Source: an uncultured bacterium
GTDB taxonomy: Bacteria; Vulcanimicrobiota; Xenobia; Xenobiales; Xenobiaceae
Reading direction: 5' to 3'
NCBI GenBank assembly: GCA_934621605.1
Contig: CAKTUZ010000011.1
Span: 14,096 to 78,095, forward strand
Length of the DNA stretch: 64,000 nucleotides
The notes beneath the pieces were generated by a model. That model saw only the letters and a program-made list of their open reading frames with translations. It was not told where the DNA came from and made no database searches. A program made the translations under genes and the position numbers. Positions 8,193-15,672 of the stretch are shown piece by piece (within the stretch, counting starts at the first letter, position 1; every line of letters starts with the position of its first letter).

Positions 8193-8672
8193 ATGCAGCC
8201 GCAAAGTAAAAGACCAGGTTTAGGCTTCATCGATTTTACCCCTTTGTTGCAATTGCTTAAAGAGCATAAAATCCCTTATCCTAAGTTCTTTTACAAAGAT
8301 TTTAAGGAGTTCTACTACTATTCAATTAAGAAAGGTTTTCGTCAATTTACCGGTATAACGCTTTTGCGAATTTGCGCCCGCTTGTATCACGAGTATGGTA
8401 TAAAAGCTAACATAGCTGATATTTGCCGCTATTCGTTTTATAAGCCTGAGCTGCCGCCGGCAAAGAAAATTCCGCCACGCAAAACTTGGTTAATCGATTG
8501 TGCGGAAGTGCTCAAAAGAATTGATGGTGTTAGGCAAAAAGATTTTTTTAATGTTGCTTTGTATTACAGGCTTAAAAATAACAGTGAGCTTTTTGTACGG
8601 AGCAGATTATTAGAAGAGCTTTGCAAGGCTATTAACTGCAAACGTGAGGATATATTAAGAAAGGAGGTTTAG
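8193..8672 (+). CDS. Protein with two degenerate Cro/C1-type HTH domains
   Basis: About 159 residues with two HTH_26-like units, numbered from the chosen start. The first is near 10-80 (FIDFTPLLQLLKEHKIPYPK then ITLLRICARLYHEYG); the second is near 98-159 (IDCAEVLKRIDGVRQKDFF then LLEELCKAINCKREDIL). The second ends with the C-K-A-x-N-C-x-x-E-D-I signature of this family. ATG 8193 is preferred to the in-frame ATG 8172 because GAGGA at 8180-8184 is well spaced from it. It is followed after two bases by a one-domain paralogue and is probably co-transcribed with it. Target and role are unknown; a small regulator of the surrounding mobile or defence genes is the simplest guess. Confidence 0.6.
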   Translation: MQPQSKRPGLGFIDFTPLLQLLKEHKIPYPKFFYKDFKEFYYYSIKKGFRQFTGITLLRICARLYHEYGIKANIADICRYSFYKPELPPAKKIPPRKTWLIDCAEVLKRIDGVRQKDFFNVALYYRLKNNSELFVRSRLLEELCKAINCKREDILRKEV

Positions 8673-8674
8673 GC

Positions 8675-8920
8675 ATGAGGTTGCGCACTGATGAAAAAGA
8701 TCTTGGAAGATTTGATTATTCTCCTTTATTCGAGCTTATGAAAAAAAGAGGAATCCCCAATAATCAATGGTTTTTAACAGCAAATAATATTGTTGCTAAT
8801 AGGTCAGAAATAAAAATTAGAAACAATGAGCCAATATCTTCAAACACAATTGCTTCTATTTGTAACTACTTTAATTGCCAGCCTTGCGACATCATGGAAT
8901 ATATCCCTCCTGAGCAATAG
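8675..8920 (+). CDS. Cro/C1-type HTH (HTH_26) regulator
   Basis: 81 residues forming one HTH unit: DYSPLFELMKKRGIPNNQWF, then ISSNTIASICNYFNCQPCDIMEYIPP, the usual ending of small Cro-like regulators. A perfect AAGGAGG (8661-8667) lies inside the end of the preceding gene, implying coupled translation. Its opening FDYSPLFELMKKRGIP resembles the opening of the preceding protein, so the two share ancestry. A terminator follows. Confidence 0.75.
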   Translation: MRLRTDEKDLGRFDYSPLFELMKKRGIPNNQWFLTANNIVANRSEIKIRNNEPISSNTIASICNYFNCQPCDIMEYIPPEQ

Positions 8921-8942
8921 CTAATAGCTTTTTCCAAACACG

Positions 8943-8969
8943 AGCCGGATTTTGTCCGGCTTTTTTTGT
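8943..8969 (+). terminator. Rho-independent terminator after the HTH pair
   Basis: AGCCGGA, a TTTTG loop and TCCGGCT, followed by a run of T. It ends the two-gene HTH operon. Confidence 0.9.
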
Positions 8970-9054
8970 CAAAAAAATATGTTAATTTCCTCTTTTTCGG
9001 TGTTTTAGTGGCGAAAGTAATAGCTAGTTCATCTCCAACAAGGTGGAGGCTACC

Positions 9055-9990
9055 TTGGGTTATATTTATATTTTAACTAATAATGCTTTTAAAAGTGATA
9101 TTGTAAAAATTGGCTATGCCGATAACGTTGAGGCTAGAGTGAAAGAGCTAAATTATAGTTCATCTTTGCCATTGCCCTTTCATATATATGCAACTTATGA
9201 AGTTCCTGTTCGACTTTGCGATCAAAAAGTCCACATGATTATAGATAAATTGAATCCATCTTTGCGACTACGTGAAAGACAAAAAAATGGCAAAGAACAT
9301 GTACGCGAGTTTTTTGAACTATCTCCAGAAGATGCCTATGGTATTTTAGAAGCTATGGCTGAAATTCACAATTGCAGCCATAAATTAAAAAGATACAGTG
9401 AGAACACTTGTACGACGCCATATTGTAAAAAAAGCAACTCGGAAAGAAAATGTGAAGAAGGTCGTCCTACATTTTCATTTTCTGAATGTGGTATTTTCCC
9501 TGGGGATGAAATCTCATTTAGAGAAGATTTATCAATAAAATGTACAGTGGTAGATGATAGAAAAGTTCTATATCAAGGAGTAACTTATTATCTATCTGCT
9601 TTAGCTTGCAAGTTGTTGGGCAATAAGCCGTATCATAACGTTTCTGGGCCTAAATGGTTTATGTACAATGGAAAACGCCTAAATGATTTATGGGCAAGAG
9701 TGAAAAATAGCAATGGAGCTGAGTTTCCGCTGGATACAAATAAACGTAGACCAAGTTTCTCTTTTGAGCAATTTGGCATAAAGGCTGGTGAGTTGCTTAC
9801 TTTTACAAAAGACCCAAGTGTCACTTGTGTTGTTATTGATGGTAGAAAGGTAAAGTATCAAGATCAAATTTATTCAATATCTGGCCTGGCTAGAAAATTA
9901 CTTGGCAAAACGCGAAGTGTTAACGGACTCCTATATTTTTCGCATAACGGTAAAGTGTTGCTAGACTTGTGGAAAGATACACTGTGCTAA
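9055..9990 (+). CDS. GIY-YIG (T5orf172-type) protein with duplicated RAMA/DUF4357-like C-terminal units
   Basis: N-terminal residues 1-100 match the T5orf172 branch of GIY-YIG domains (GYIYILTNNAFKSDIVKIGY, later RERQKNGKEHVREFFELS). The remainder holds two copies of a unit of about 75 residues. Each begins RPxFSFxxxGIxxG, then has a CxVxDxRKVxYQ core and an SxLAxKLLG segment, and ends with xGKxLxDLW. These resemble the RAMA/DUF4357 domains often attached to GIY-YIG or restriction proteins; that assignment is by eye. I prefer the TTG at 9055 over the GTG at 9043, because AGGTGGAGG (9041-9049) then becomes the ribosome site and the protein starts directly at the domain. Likely a nuclease or DNA-associated factor of a mobile region. 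Confidence 0.65.
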   Translation: MGYIYILTNNAFKSDIVKIGYADNVEARVKELNYSSSLPLPFHIYATYEVPVRLCDQKVHMIIDKLNPSLRLRERQKNGKEHVREFFELSPEDAYGILEAMAEIHNCSHKLKRYSENTCTTPYCKKSNSERKCEEGRPTFSFSECGIFPGDEISFREDLSIKCTVVDDRKVLYQGVTYYLSALACKLLGNKPYHNVSGPKWFMYNGKRLNDLWARVKNSNGAEFPLDTNKRRPSFSFEQFGIKAGELLTFTKDPSVTCVVIDGRKVKYQDQIYSISGLARKLLGKTRSVNGLLYFSHNGKVLLDLWKDTLC

Positions 9991-10018
9991 ACAACAGATG
10001 TAATGTATTGTAAGAAAG

Positions 10019-10089
10019 TTTGGAAAAAGAAGCGCCGCAAGGAATGCGTTTATTGTGGCATTTTAATGGATAAAGAAGTTTTCTGTTAA
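10019..10089 (+). pseudogene. Short relic resembling an RloB gene start
   Basis: The sequence from 10019 (TTGGAAAAAGAAGCGCCGCAAGG and onward) is close to the start of the RloB remnant at 7965-7991 (TTGGAAGAAGAAGCGTCGTCAAGG), and the encoded WKKKRR is shared. The open frame ends at TAA after about 20 codons with no TOPRIM motif. It may be the trace of a third ATPase-RloB junction. The match is short, so chance or gene-conversion debris remains possible. Confidence 0.35.
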
Positions 10090-10112
10090 TTATAAAACTA
10101 GCTAAAAAGCTA

Positions 10113-10169
10113 TTGACAAAAGGATTTTTGATACATTTTGTATCATTATTAGACTTAATAAATAGTCTA
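10113..10169 (+). promoter_or_regulatory. Promoter/operator region of the second defence ATPase
   Basis: TTGACA occurs at 10113-10118 but no clean -10 lies at standard spacing. Two inverted repeats follow: GATACATTTTGTATC (10130-10144, six-base arms with three between) and TAGACT...AGTCTA (10150-10155 and 10164-10169). They precede the ATG by 50 to 90 bases and would suit a repressor that silences this gene. Confidence 0.45.
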
Positions 10170-10218
10170 TGACATCTTTCATTATGGGGTATTGTCATAT
10201 TTAGGAGCGTATAATCTA

Positions 10219-11622
10219 ATGAGGGGTTGTGCTGTTCGTCTTGATAGTGTTGAAATTTTTAATTTTAAGAATGTTAAGTACGGATTTTTAGATTTTGGTA
10301 ATGCCAGAAAGAAATATAACTCCAGTATTTTAGGATTATATGGTCAAAACGGTTCTGGAAAAACTGCTCTTATTGAGGCTATCGCTCTATTAAAATGTCT
10401 ACTTACGGGGCAGCCTGTTCCCTCTAGTTTTGCTGAATGCGTTAACGTAGACTCTGGTGCAGCTTCATTTCGTTTCAAGTTTAAAATTATATGCGACACT
10501 GAAAAAACTGCAGAATATATCGTTCTTTATGGATTTAGCATCCGTAAAGATATTGATGAAAACGTATCTAATATGGAGCAAGTTTATAAACACAAGGTTA
10601 CTGTGTTTGATGAAACCTTGTCTGTATCTTCTACAGTTGGTAAAAAAAATAAAAGATTATTTTCTTGGATTGATACAAGAACTGAAAAAGCGTTTATTCC
10701 GATTTCTAAGTTTAAACTTCTTATCGGCAGAAAAGAAGAGGCTCAAACTGATCTTTTAGTAACTAAAAAAATAGCTGCAGCCACTTCTCGTTCTTTTATT
10801 TTTTCCAGAGAGCTTGTAACCAAGATCCGTGAACAATGTCAAGATCAAGGCTATCTTGATATGTATAACGCTTTAATTTACTATGGAAATTATGAACTAT
10901 TCGTTATTGACACCAGAAATAGTGGTTTAATTTCCATTAACGCGCTGCCTATTTCTTTTTCTTACGAAGAAAAAGGCCAAGTAGCCACTGGTAATTTGTT
11001 AGTTCAATTAAATGGTGTTTCTTTTATACCTGAGCCAGCTATGGGTATTGTTCGCAAGCTTATCTCTTCTATGAACATTGTTTTGCAAGAGATTATTCCT
11101 GGATTAAAAATAGAAATTAAAGAGCTTGGAAATCAGATACAAAAAGATGGTATTCAAGTTTGCTGTGTTCAACTTATGTCGCTAAAAAACAGCAAATCTA
11201 TCCCTTTGCAATATGAATCCGAAGGTATAAAAAAAATTATTTCAGTGCTTAATTTACTTATTGGTGTATATAATAAACCTTCAATAACGGTTGCCATCGA
11301 TGAGCTTGATGCGGGTATTTTTGAATACCTTTTAGGTGAGCTTTTAAGTATCATTGCCGATAAAGGTAAAGGGCAACTTATTTTTACTTCTCATAATTTG
11401 CGTCCTTTAGAAACTTTAGATCGTGGCTTTATTGCTTTTACAACTACGAATCCTGAAAAACGTTACATTCGCTTAAAAAATATAAAAACTAATAATAATT
11501 TACGCGATTTCTACTATCGAGACATTATGCTTGGCGAACAAGATGAGCCTGTTTATGAACCGACTAACAGATATGATATCGCTTTTGCGTTGAAAGAAGC
11601 TGGTGATTCAATTGGCGCATAA
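10219..11622 (+). CDS. AAA family ATPase of an ATPase-TOPRIM defence pair
   Basis: About 467 residues, intact. It shows an N-terminal RLDSVEIFNFKNVKYGFLDF strand, Walker A YGQNGSGKTAL, Walker B VAIDELDAG and the switch histidine in FTSHNLRPLE. The order matches SMC/RecF-like ATPases of the AAA_15/RloA kind. ATG 10219 is chosen over an upstream in-frame TTG at 10192 because AGGAG (10203-10207) precedes it at a good distance. A start codon for the partner overlaps its stop. The gene is not a recent copy of the ATPase at 6735: the two differ over most of their length, so two independent defence modules sit 2 kb apart. Confidence 0.8.
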   Translation: MRGCAVRLDSVEIFNFKNVKYGFLDFGNARKKYNSSILGLYGQNGSGKTALIEAIALLKCLLTGQPVPSSFAECVNVDSGAASFRFKFKIICDTEKTAEYIVLYGFSIRKDIDENVSNMEQVYKHKVTVFDETLSVSSTVGKKNKRLFSWIDTRTEKAFIPISKFKLLIGRKEEAQTDLLVTKKIAAATSRSFIFSRELVTKIREQCQDQGYLDMYNALIYYGNYELFVIDTRNSGLISINALPISFSYEEKGQVATGNLLVQLNGVSFIPEPAMGIVRKLISSMNIVLQEIIPGLKIEIKELGNQIQKDGIQVCCVQLMSLKNSKSIPLQYESEGIKKIISVLNLLIGVYNKPSITVAIDELDAGIFEYLLGELLSIIADKGKGQLIFTSHNLRPLETLDRGFIAFTTTNPEKRYIRLKNIKTNNNLRDFYYRDIMLGEQDEPVYEPTNRYDIAFALKEAGDSIGA

Positions 11623-11822
11623 AAAAGTTGTTTTTATAGTTGTTGAAGGGCCGTCTGATGATGAGGCGTTAGGAATGCTTTGTAGGAGAATTTAAGCATT
11701 TTATGCTAGATTCTGATTTCTCAGTTGTAGCTGGATACAAAGAATCGTGGGAGTTAATAAAATCAGGAACTGAATCGTTACAGCGGCATACTAATGTTGG
11801 ACTGTGTTTTCCTGCTGATTGA
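11612..11822 (+). pseudogene. TOPRIM-type partner with its middle deleted
   Basis: The TTG overlapping the ATPase stop begins HKKVVFIVVEGPSDDEALGM, a TOPRIM-like N-terminus with the conserved EG and D residues, which stops at TAA 11693-11695. Shifted by one frame, the DNA continues FMLDSDFSVVAGYKESWELI, then KSGTESLQRHTNVGLCFPAD and a stop, which has the look of the C-terminal end of the same family. About 26 N-terminal and about 42 C-terminal codons are therefore joined out of frame, with roughly 150 to 200 codons missing. The partner protein is lost while its ATPase remains open. Confidence 0.75.
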
Positions 11823-11842
11823 AACTATCAATAAATAAAACT

Positions 11843-11900
11843 AGGCGCAGTTTCATTCTTTTTTTGGCTGTATAGTCAATATTAACGAAAAACTGCGCCT
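11843..11900 (-). terminator. Long-loop inverted repeat after the HD gene
   Basis: AGGCGCAGTTT (11843-11853) and AAACTGCGCCT (11890-11900) are perfect 11-base arms around 36 bases. On the minus strand the hairpin is followed by TAGTTTTATTT. It starts eight bases beyond the HD gene stop and likely terminates it. Confidence 0.5.
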
Positions 11901-11907
11901 ACTAAGG

Positions 11908-12480
11908 TTAGATGTTGCCTTTTAAGCCGATAGCTTCGGCGTTTTCTCTCATACCGTCGATAGTTTCTTTTATAACTTCATCTAAGGTTTTGCCCAATAT
12001 TTCGCAACCGTGCAAAATTAGAGCGCGATCTACATTAGCTGCAAAGCGTTTATCTTTAAACTTTTTCTTAGCTGATTTCACTTCTAAATCTAAAACGCTT
12101 TTGGAAGGATGGACTAAGCAAGCCGCTCCAATTAAGCCAGTCAATTCGTCGATAGTATAAAGCGTCTTTTCCATCAAGCTTTGCGGCTCTATATCTACGC
12201 AAATTCCGTAGCCGTGACTTTGTACAGCGTGAATATAAAACTCATCGACGCCGTGTTGACGCATAATTTCCGCCCCTTTTTTACAATGCTCATCCGGATA
12301 TTGCTCGTAGTCCAAGTCGTGCAATAAACCTACCACGCCCCAAAGATCTTCGTCTTCACCATTTAAACGAGCAAAGTGGCGCATTACTGCTTCAACTGCT
12401 AAAGCATGTTTAAGTAGTTCTGGCTTCTGATTATATTCTGTTAATAAATTCCAAGCTTCATCTCTGGTTAATCTTTTCAC
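11908..12480 (-). CDS. HD-domain phosphohydrolase
   Basis: About 190 residues with the HDIG-type metal-binding pattern: LLKHALAVEAVMRHFA, then VVGLLHDLDYEQYPD (the HD pair), HCKKGAEIM and HAVQSHGYGICVD. Such small HD proteins are cytoplasmic metal-dependent phosphohydrolases acting on nucleotides or similar substrates; the substrate is not predictable. GTG at 12480 is preferred over the longer TTG start at 12498 because AAGGAG (12489-12494 read on the minus strand) is at the right distance from it. Monocistronic, with a hairpin downstream. Confidence 0.85.
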   Translation of the reverse strand: MKRLTRDEAWNLLTEYNQKPELLKHALAVEAVMRHFARLNGEDEDLWGVVGLLHDLDYEQYPDEHCKKGAEIMRQHGVDEFYIHAVQSHGYGICVDIEPQSLMEKTLYTIDELTGLIGAACLVHPSKSVLDLEVKSAKKKFKDKRFAANVDRALILHGCEILGKTLDEVIKETIDGMRENAEAIGLKGNI

Positions 12481-12644
12481 TGGTAAACTCCTTATCAAAA
12501 ATCATTTAGACAAAAATCACAGATTTTTTTTGCGATTTTCACTCTATACCTCTCTATATGCATTTAAAAGTTTTTTTGTTATGATAAAAGATAAAGAAAA
12601 AATTTATTTTTTTACTGAATTTATGTTTTTTTGAGAATGAATTG

Positions 12645-12716
12645 CGCCTTTAGCAAGCGAAGGGCGGACGAGAAAGTCCGAAATTGTGGGGAATAGCTCC
12701 TTTTTTAGCTTGGAAA
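12645..12716 (+). promoter_or_regulatory. Possible structured leader before the SGNH gene
   Basis: CGCCTT (12645-12650) can pair with AAGGGCG (12660-12666), and CGGAC-GAGAAA-GTCCG (12665-12680) forms a small hairpin sharing two bases with it. A GGGGAATAGCTCC stretch running into six T follows. The arrangement is leader-like, but I do not recognise any riboswitch class, and it could simply be weak termination. Confidence 0.25.
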
Positions 12717-12731
12717 GGTATAGGTTAGTCA

Positions 12732-13784
12732 GTGAAAAAAGTCTCTTATAACTTGGGAAAAATATTCATTCTTATCTTAGCTTTATTTCTCTGTTCGGAA
12801 CTTTATTTGGCTCATAAAGGCATAACTTTGGAGTGGTTGCGAAATAGGGAAAAATTTCTTGACAGTTGGGTTCCTGTTGATTTATTGAGCGCAGTTAAAC
12901 GTTGCGGTTGGGGGTACGAAAAAAATTCGCATACTCACTCAGGAGAAGATTATAACGCTCTGATCAATACCGGCAAAGACGGTTTGCGTGTATCTCGTCC
13001 TGAGTTGGATAAAAAAGGCAAGCACCATACAGCTTTTTTTGGTTGTTCTTATACTTTCGGTGAGGGTATAAATGATGAAGAGACTATGGTCTATAAATTA
13101 AACGATAAATACCCCAATGAAGTTTTTGATAATTACGGTGTAAGCGGCTATGGCACTGTGCAAAGTTTGATAGTCATGCAAGATGTTTTGGAGCAAAATA
13201 AATATGATCTTATAGTTTATTGCGCCACCAGGCCGCAGTTCGCTCGCAATGTAGAAAAGCGCGTTGTAGGCAATTTATACGTAAATATGCCATATTGTAT
13301 TGCTCCAAGAGTAACGTTTTCTCCTGATGGCAGCTATAAAATTTACGATAATTCCACTTTACTTTGGCCCGGACAAAACCATTTTCTTACCATTGATTGG
13401 CTTCATCGAGTTTATTTTGGCATGACTTACGACCTTGAAGTATTGCCGGATGAAAGAGTAATTAGTGCTCAGCATGTAAATAAACGTTTGGAAGCCATGA
13501 GCAAGCTGATTGGCCTTATGTATGAAGCTTGTCACCGCAAGCAAGTTCGTTTTTTGGTTGTCAGTACCGATGATATGAAGGATGGTGCCCTAAAAAAAGT
13601 CAAACTTGATAAAGGTATCGAGTATATAAATATTGATCATCCCAATTCTAGGGATTTGAAATACAGAGTAGGTGGTATCAGCAACTATCATCCTAACGGC
13701 AAAGTTCATGCTCACTGGGCAGAAAAATTTTCTCAGTGGTACGATAAAAATATTTTGCAGTCGGAAAAAAATAAAACTAATTAA
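12732..13784 (+). CDS. Membrane-anchored SGNH/GDSL hydrolase-like protein
   Basis: 350 residues with an N-terminal membrane anchor or uncleaved signal (FILILALFLCSELYLA, about 11-26) and the rest extracytoplasmic. Block I is present as FFGCSYTFGEG near residues 103-113, where the usual GDS is GCS but the Ser is kept. YGVSGYGTVQ follows as the block with the oxyanion Gly/Asn, and a C-terminal YHPNGKVHAHWA gives the His motif. These enzymes remove or transfer acyl groups on glycans; the substrate is unknown. The start is GTG. It overlaps the convergent YoaK-like gene by eight bases. Confidence 0.7.
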   Translation: MKKVSYNLGKIFILILALFLCSELYLAHKGITLEWLRNREKFLDSWVPVDLLSAVKRCGWGYEKNSHTHSGEDYNALINTGKDGLRVSRPELDKKGKHHTAFFGCSYTFGEGINDEETMVYKLNDKYPNEVFDNYGVSGYGTVQSLIVMQDVLEQNKYDLIVYCATRPQFARNVEKRVVGNLYVNMPYCIAPRVTFSPDGSYKIYDNSTLLWPGQNHFLTIDWLHRVYFGMTYDLEVLPDERVISAQHVNKRLEAMSKLIGLMYEACHRKQVRFLVVSTDDMKDGALKKVKLDKGIEYINIDHPNSRDLKYRVGGISNYHPNGKVHAHWAEKFSQWYDKNILQSEKNKTN

Positions 13785-14601
13785 TTTTGTTAATATTCTT
13801 CGTCGGTTGTTGAGTTTGGTCTTGCTGTTGAAGTTGCTGAGTCGGGAAGAGCTTGTTCAGCAATTGAAATATAAAAGTATTAGACTCTTCATCTTTTAAG
13901 CGCTCGCGAATGTAGTGGCGAATGGAGCCCAGCTGTCTTTTGGTAGTTACCATAAAGAAAACGATCGTAAGAGCGGCCGGAGCTAAGAAAAAGACAGATT
14001 CTCCGTAATTTTTTAGGAGAATAGTCGCTCCTATAGCTCCGGTAATGAAGCAACCGATAACGGCGTAATAGTGCAGTACTTTGTTAAGTTCTTTTTTGTC
14101 ATGATGAACCAGATATTTAAATAGGGCTTCAGCGCTGCTGCGTAAATTGCCGGTACACATGGTTGAAGCAAAAGGCAAGCCATGTACGCGACGGAAAGTT
14201 TCAACTTGCATAGCACAGACAAAAGCTATAAGAGCGTTAACAAGATAATCCAGATCGCCTTTAGGAATGAAAATAATGGGAGTTAAACAACAAATTTCTA
14301 AAAAAAGTACGCTTTGGTGCCAGCCGATTTTATGAGCACAGGAAACTTTGTGATGTAAAAACTCAGCTACCAAAACTCCGCAAGCATAGGCTATAATGGC
14401 TACCATATATTTGATGCATACGTGCCATTCGCCATTGGCAGCATGAAGGCCGCAAAAAACCATATTGCCAGTTACCGCATTGGCAAAAACTTCTCCACGA
14501 AATAAATAACTGTAAATATCCAAAAAACCACCTGCTAGACTTAAAATGCAGGCAGCTGAAATGTGTTCGTTGTTATTATTGATAACCGCCGGTGTACTCA
14601 T
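13777..14601 (-). CDS. YoaK/DUF1275 family integral membrane protein
   Basis: 274 residues with about six membrane segments and the family hallmarks: SLAGGFLDIYSYLFRGEVFA near the start, NAVTGNMV, then CAMQVETFRRVHGLPFASTM with TGNLRS. Function of the family is unknown; a transport role has been proposed for some members. The C-terminal tail is Gln- and Asn-rich. It converges on the SGNH gene and overlaps its end, so both probably terminate within each other. Confidence 0.85.
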   Translation of the reverse strand: MSTPAVINNNNEHISAACILSLAGGFLDIYSYLFRGEVFANAVTGNMVFCGLHAANGEWHVCIKYMVAIIAYACGVLVAEFLHHKVSCAHKIGWHQSVLFLEICCLTPIIFIPKGDLDYLVNALIAFVCAMQVETFRRVHGLPFASTMCTGNLRSSAEALFKYLVHHDKKELNKVLHYYAVIGCFITGAIGATILLKNYGESVFFLAPAALTIVFFMVTTKRQLGSIRHYIRERLKDEESNTFIFQLLNKLFPTQQLQQQDQTQQPTKNINKIN

Positions 14602-14963
14602 AGCAAAAAATCTTTCAATTTTCGCCTAAAAATTAGCACAAGCTACTTAACAATACAAGTAAAAAATAAGCACTCCATCTGCATAGATATGTCAATAATT
14701 CGATTGAATTGTCAATCTATTGGCTGCAAAAATTTTAAGTTGTAGATACATAATTTTAATGATTATTCTTTTTTTTGAAATATAGACGTTTTTTTGTCTT
14801 CTTTATAATACAAAGTGAAAAAAATATAAAAGAGCAAAGAAAACTTTAACCCCAACATATATATAGTAAATGGTCAACAAACCGGATATATTGACAAATT
14901 TCTAAAGTAGGTTAAAGTTTAGAGCAGGGAATATCCTTTTTATGGTGAAGGATTTTATTGCGT
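14602..14963 (+). promoter_or_regulatory. AT-rich divergent intergenic region with an 11-bp inverted repeat
   Basis: No gene seen. The notable element is AAACTTTAACC (14841-14851) and its exact reverse complement GGTTAAAGTTT (14910-14920), 58 bases apart, ending about 43 bases before the DUF4417 ATG. The 58-base interval is AT-rich and includes GGATATATTGACAAATT. It could be a paired operator for looping repression or a long-loop hairpin in the leader of the DUF4417 gene. Confidence 0.4.
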
Positions 14964-15665
14964 ATGAAAAAAAGTGTGGTGGATGACGCTTTTAGCTCTT
15001 ATTTAATTGAAAAGGCATTTTTTGAGGGCAAGATTGAAATGCCTTGTATAGCTAAGCCAGAAAGTATCATAATACCGGAGGCTCTGATTCCTTTTTCTCA
15101 GAGACGTTCCACCACTACTTATGGCGAGTTTGTTCATTTTTATGAATATGATGAAAAATTTGCCAGTGTTATGAGTTCAACTAATAAGTTTTTGGGTGAG
15201 TTGCGCCATTTTAAGGGGGTTATATCTCCGGATTGTTCTCTCTATACGGATATGCCCTTGGTTGTACAGATGGCCAATACTTATTTAAATAGAGCTGTAG
15301 GGGCTTTCTTTCAATCTCAGGGACTTTATGTTATTCCCAATATTCGCTGGGGAGACGAGCGCAGTTATTCGCCTCAATGTGAAAAATTCGCTTTTTTAGG
15401 CGTTGAAAAAGACAGTATAGTTTCTATCGGTACCTATGGTTGTATTAGAGGTAAAGAAAATAAGCGTCGCTTCCAAAAAGGCTTAGAAGCTATGCTTGTT
15501 GAGCTGGTTCCGCGTGTGGTAGTCGTTTATGGAGCTATGCCCAAAGATGTATTTGCCGATTATTTAAATTATACTGATTTCCGTCGTTTCAACGATTGGA
15601 TCAGTGACAGAAAGGGTAGCTACGTGCGCCGCATTATTGCCGATCAGCAGTATTTTGATTTTTAG
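14964..15665 (+). CDS. DUF4417 domain protein
   Basis: About 233 residues. Features of DUF4417 are seen: FVHFYEYDEKFASV, LGELRHFKGVISPDCSLYTD with MPLVVQM, the AFFQSQGLYVIPNIRWGDER segment and SIVSIGTYGCIRGKENKRRF. The family is found in phages and mobile elements and in many Firmicutes; its activity is not known. ATG 14964 is preferred over the TTG at 14958 because GAAGGA lies upstream. It converges on uvrC with seven bases between the stops. Confidence 0.75.
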   Translation: MKKSVVDDAFSSYLIEKAFFEGKIEMPCIAKPESIIIPEALIPFSQRRSTTTYGEFVHFYEYDEKFASVMSSTNKFLGELRHFKGVISPDCSLYTDMPLVVQMANTYLNRAVGAFFQSQGLYVIPNIRWGDERSYSPQCEKFAFLGVEKDSIVSIGTYGCIRGKENKRRFQKGLEAMLVELVPRVVVVYGAMPKDVFADYLNYTDFRRFNDWISDRKGSYVRRIIADQQYFDF

Positions 15666-15672
15666 TTATTTA

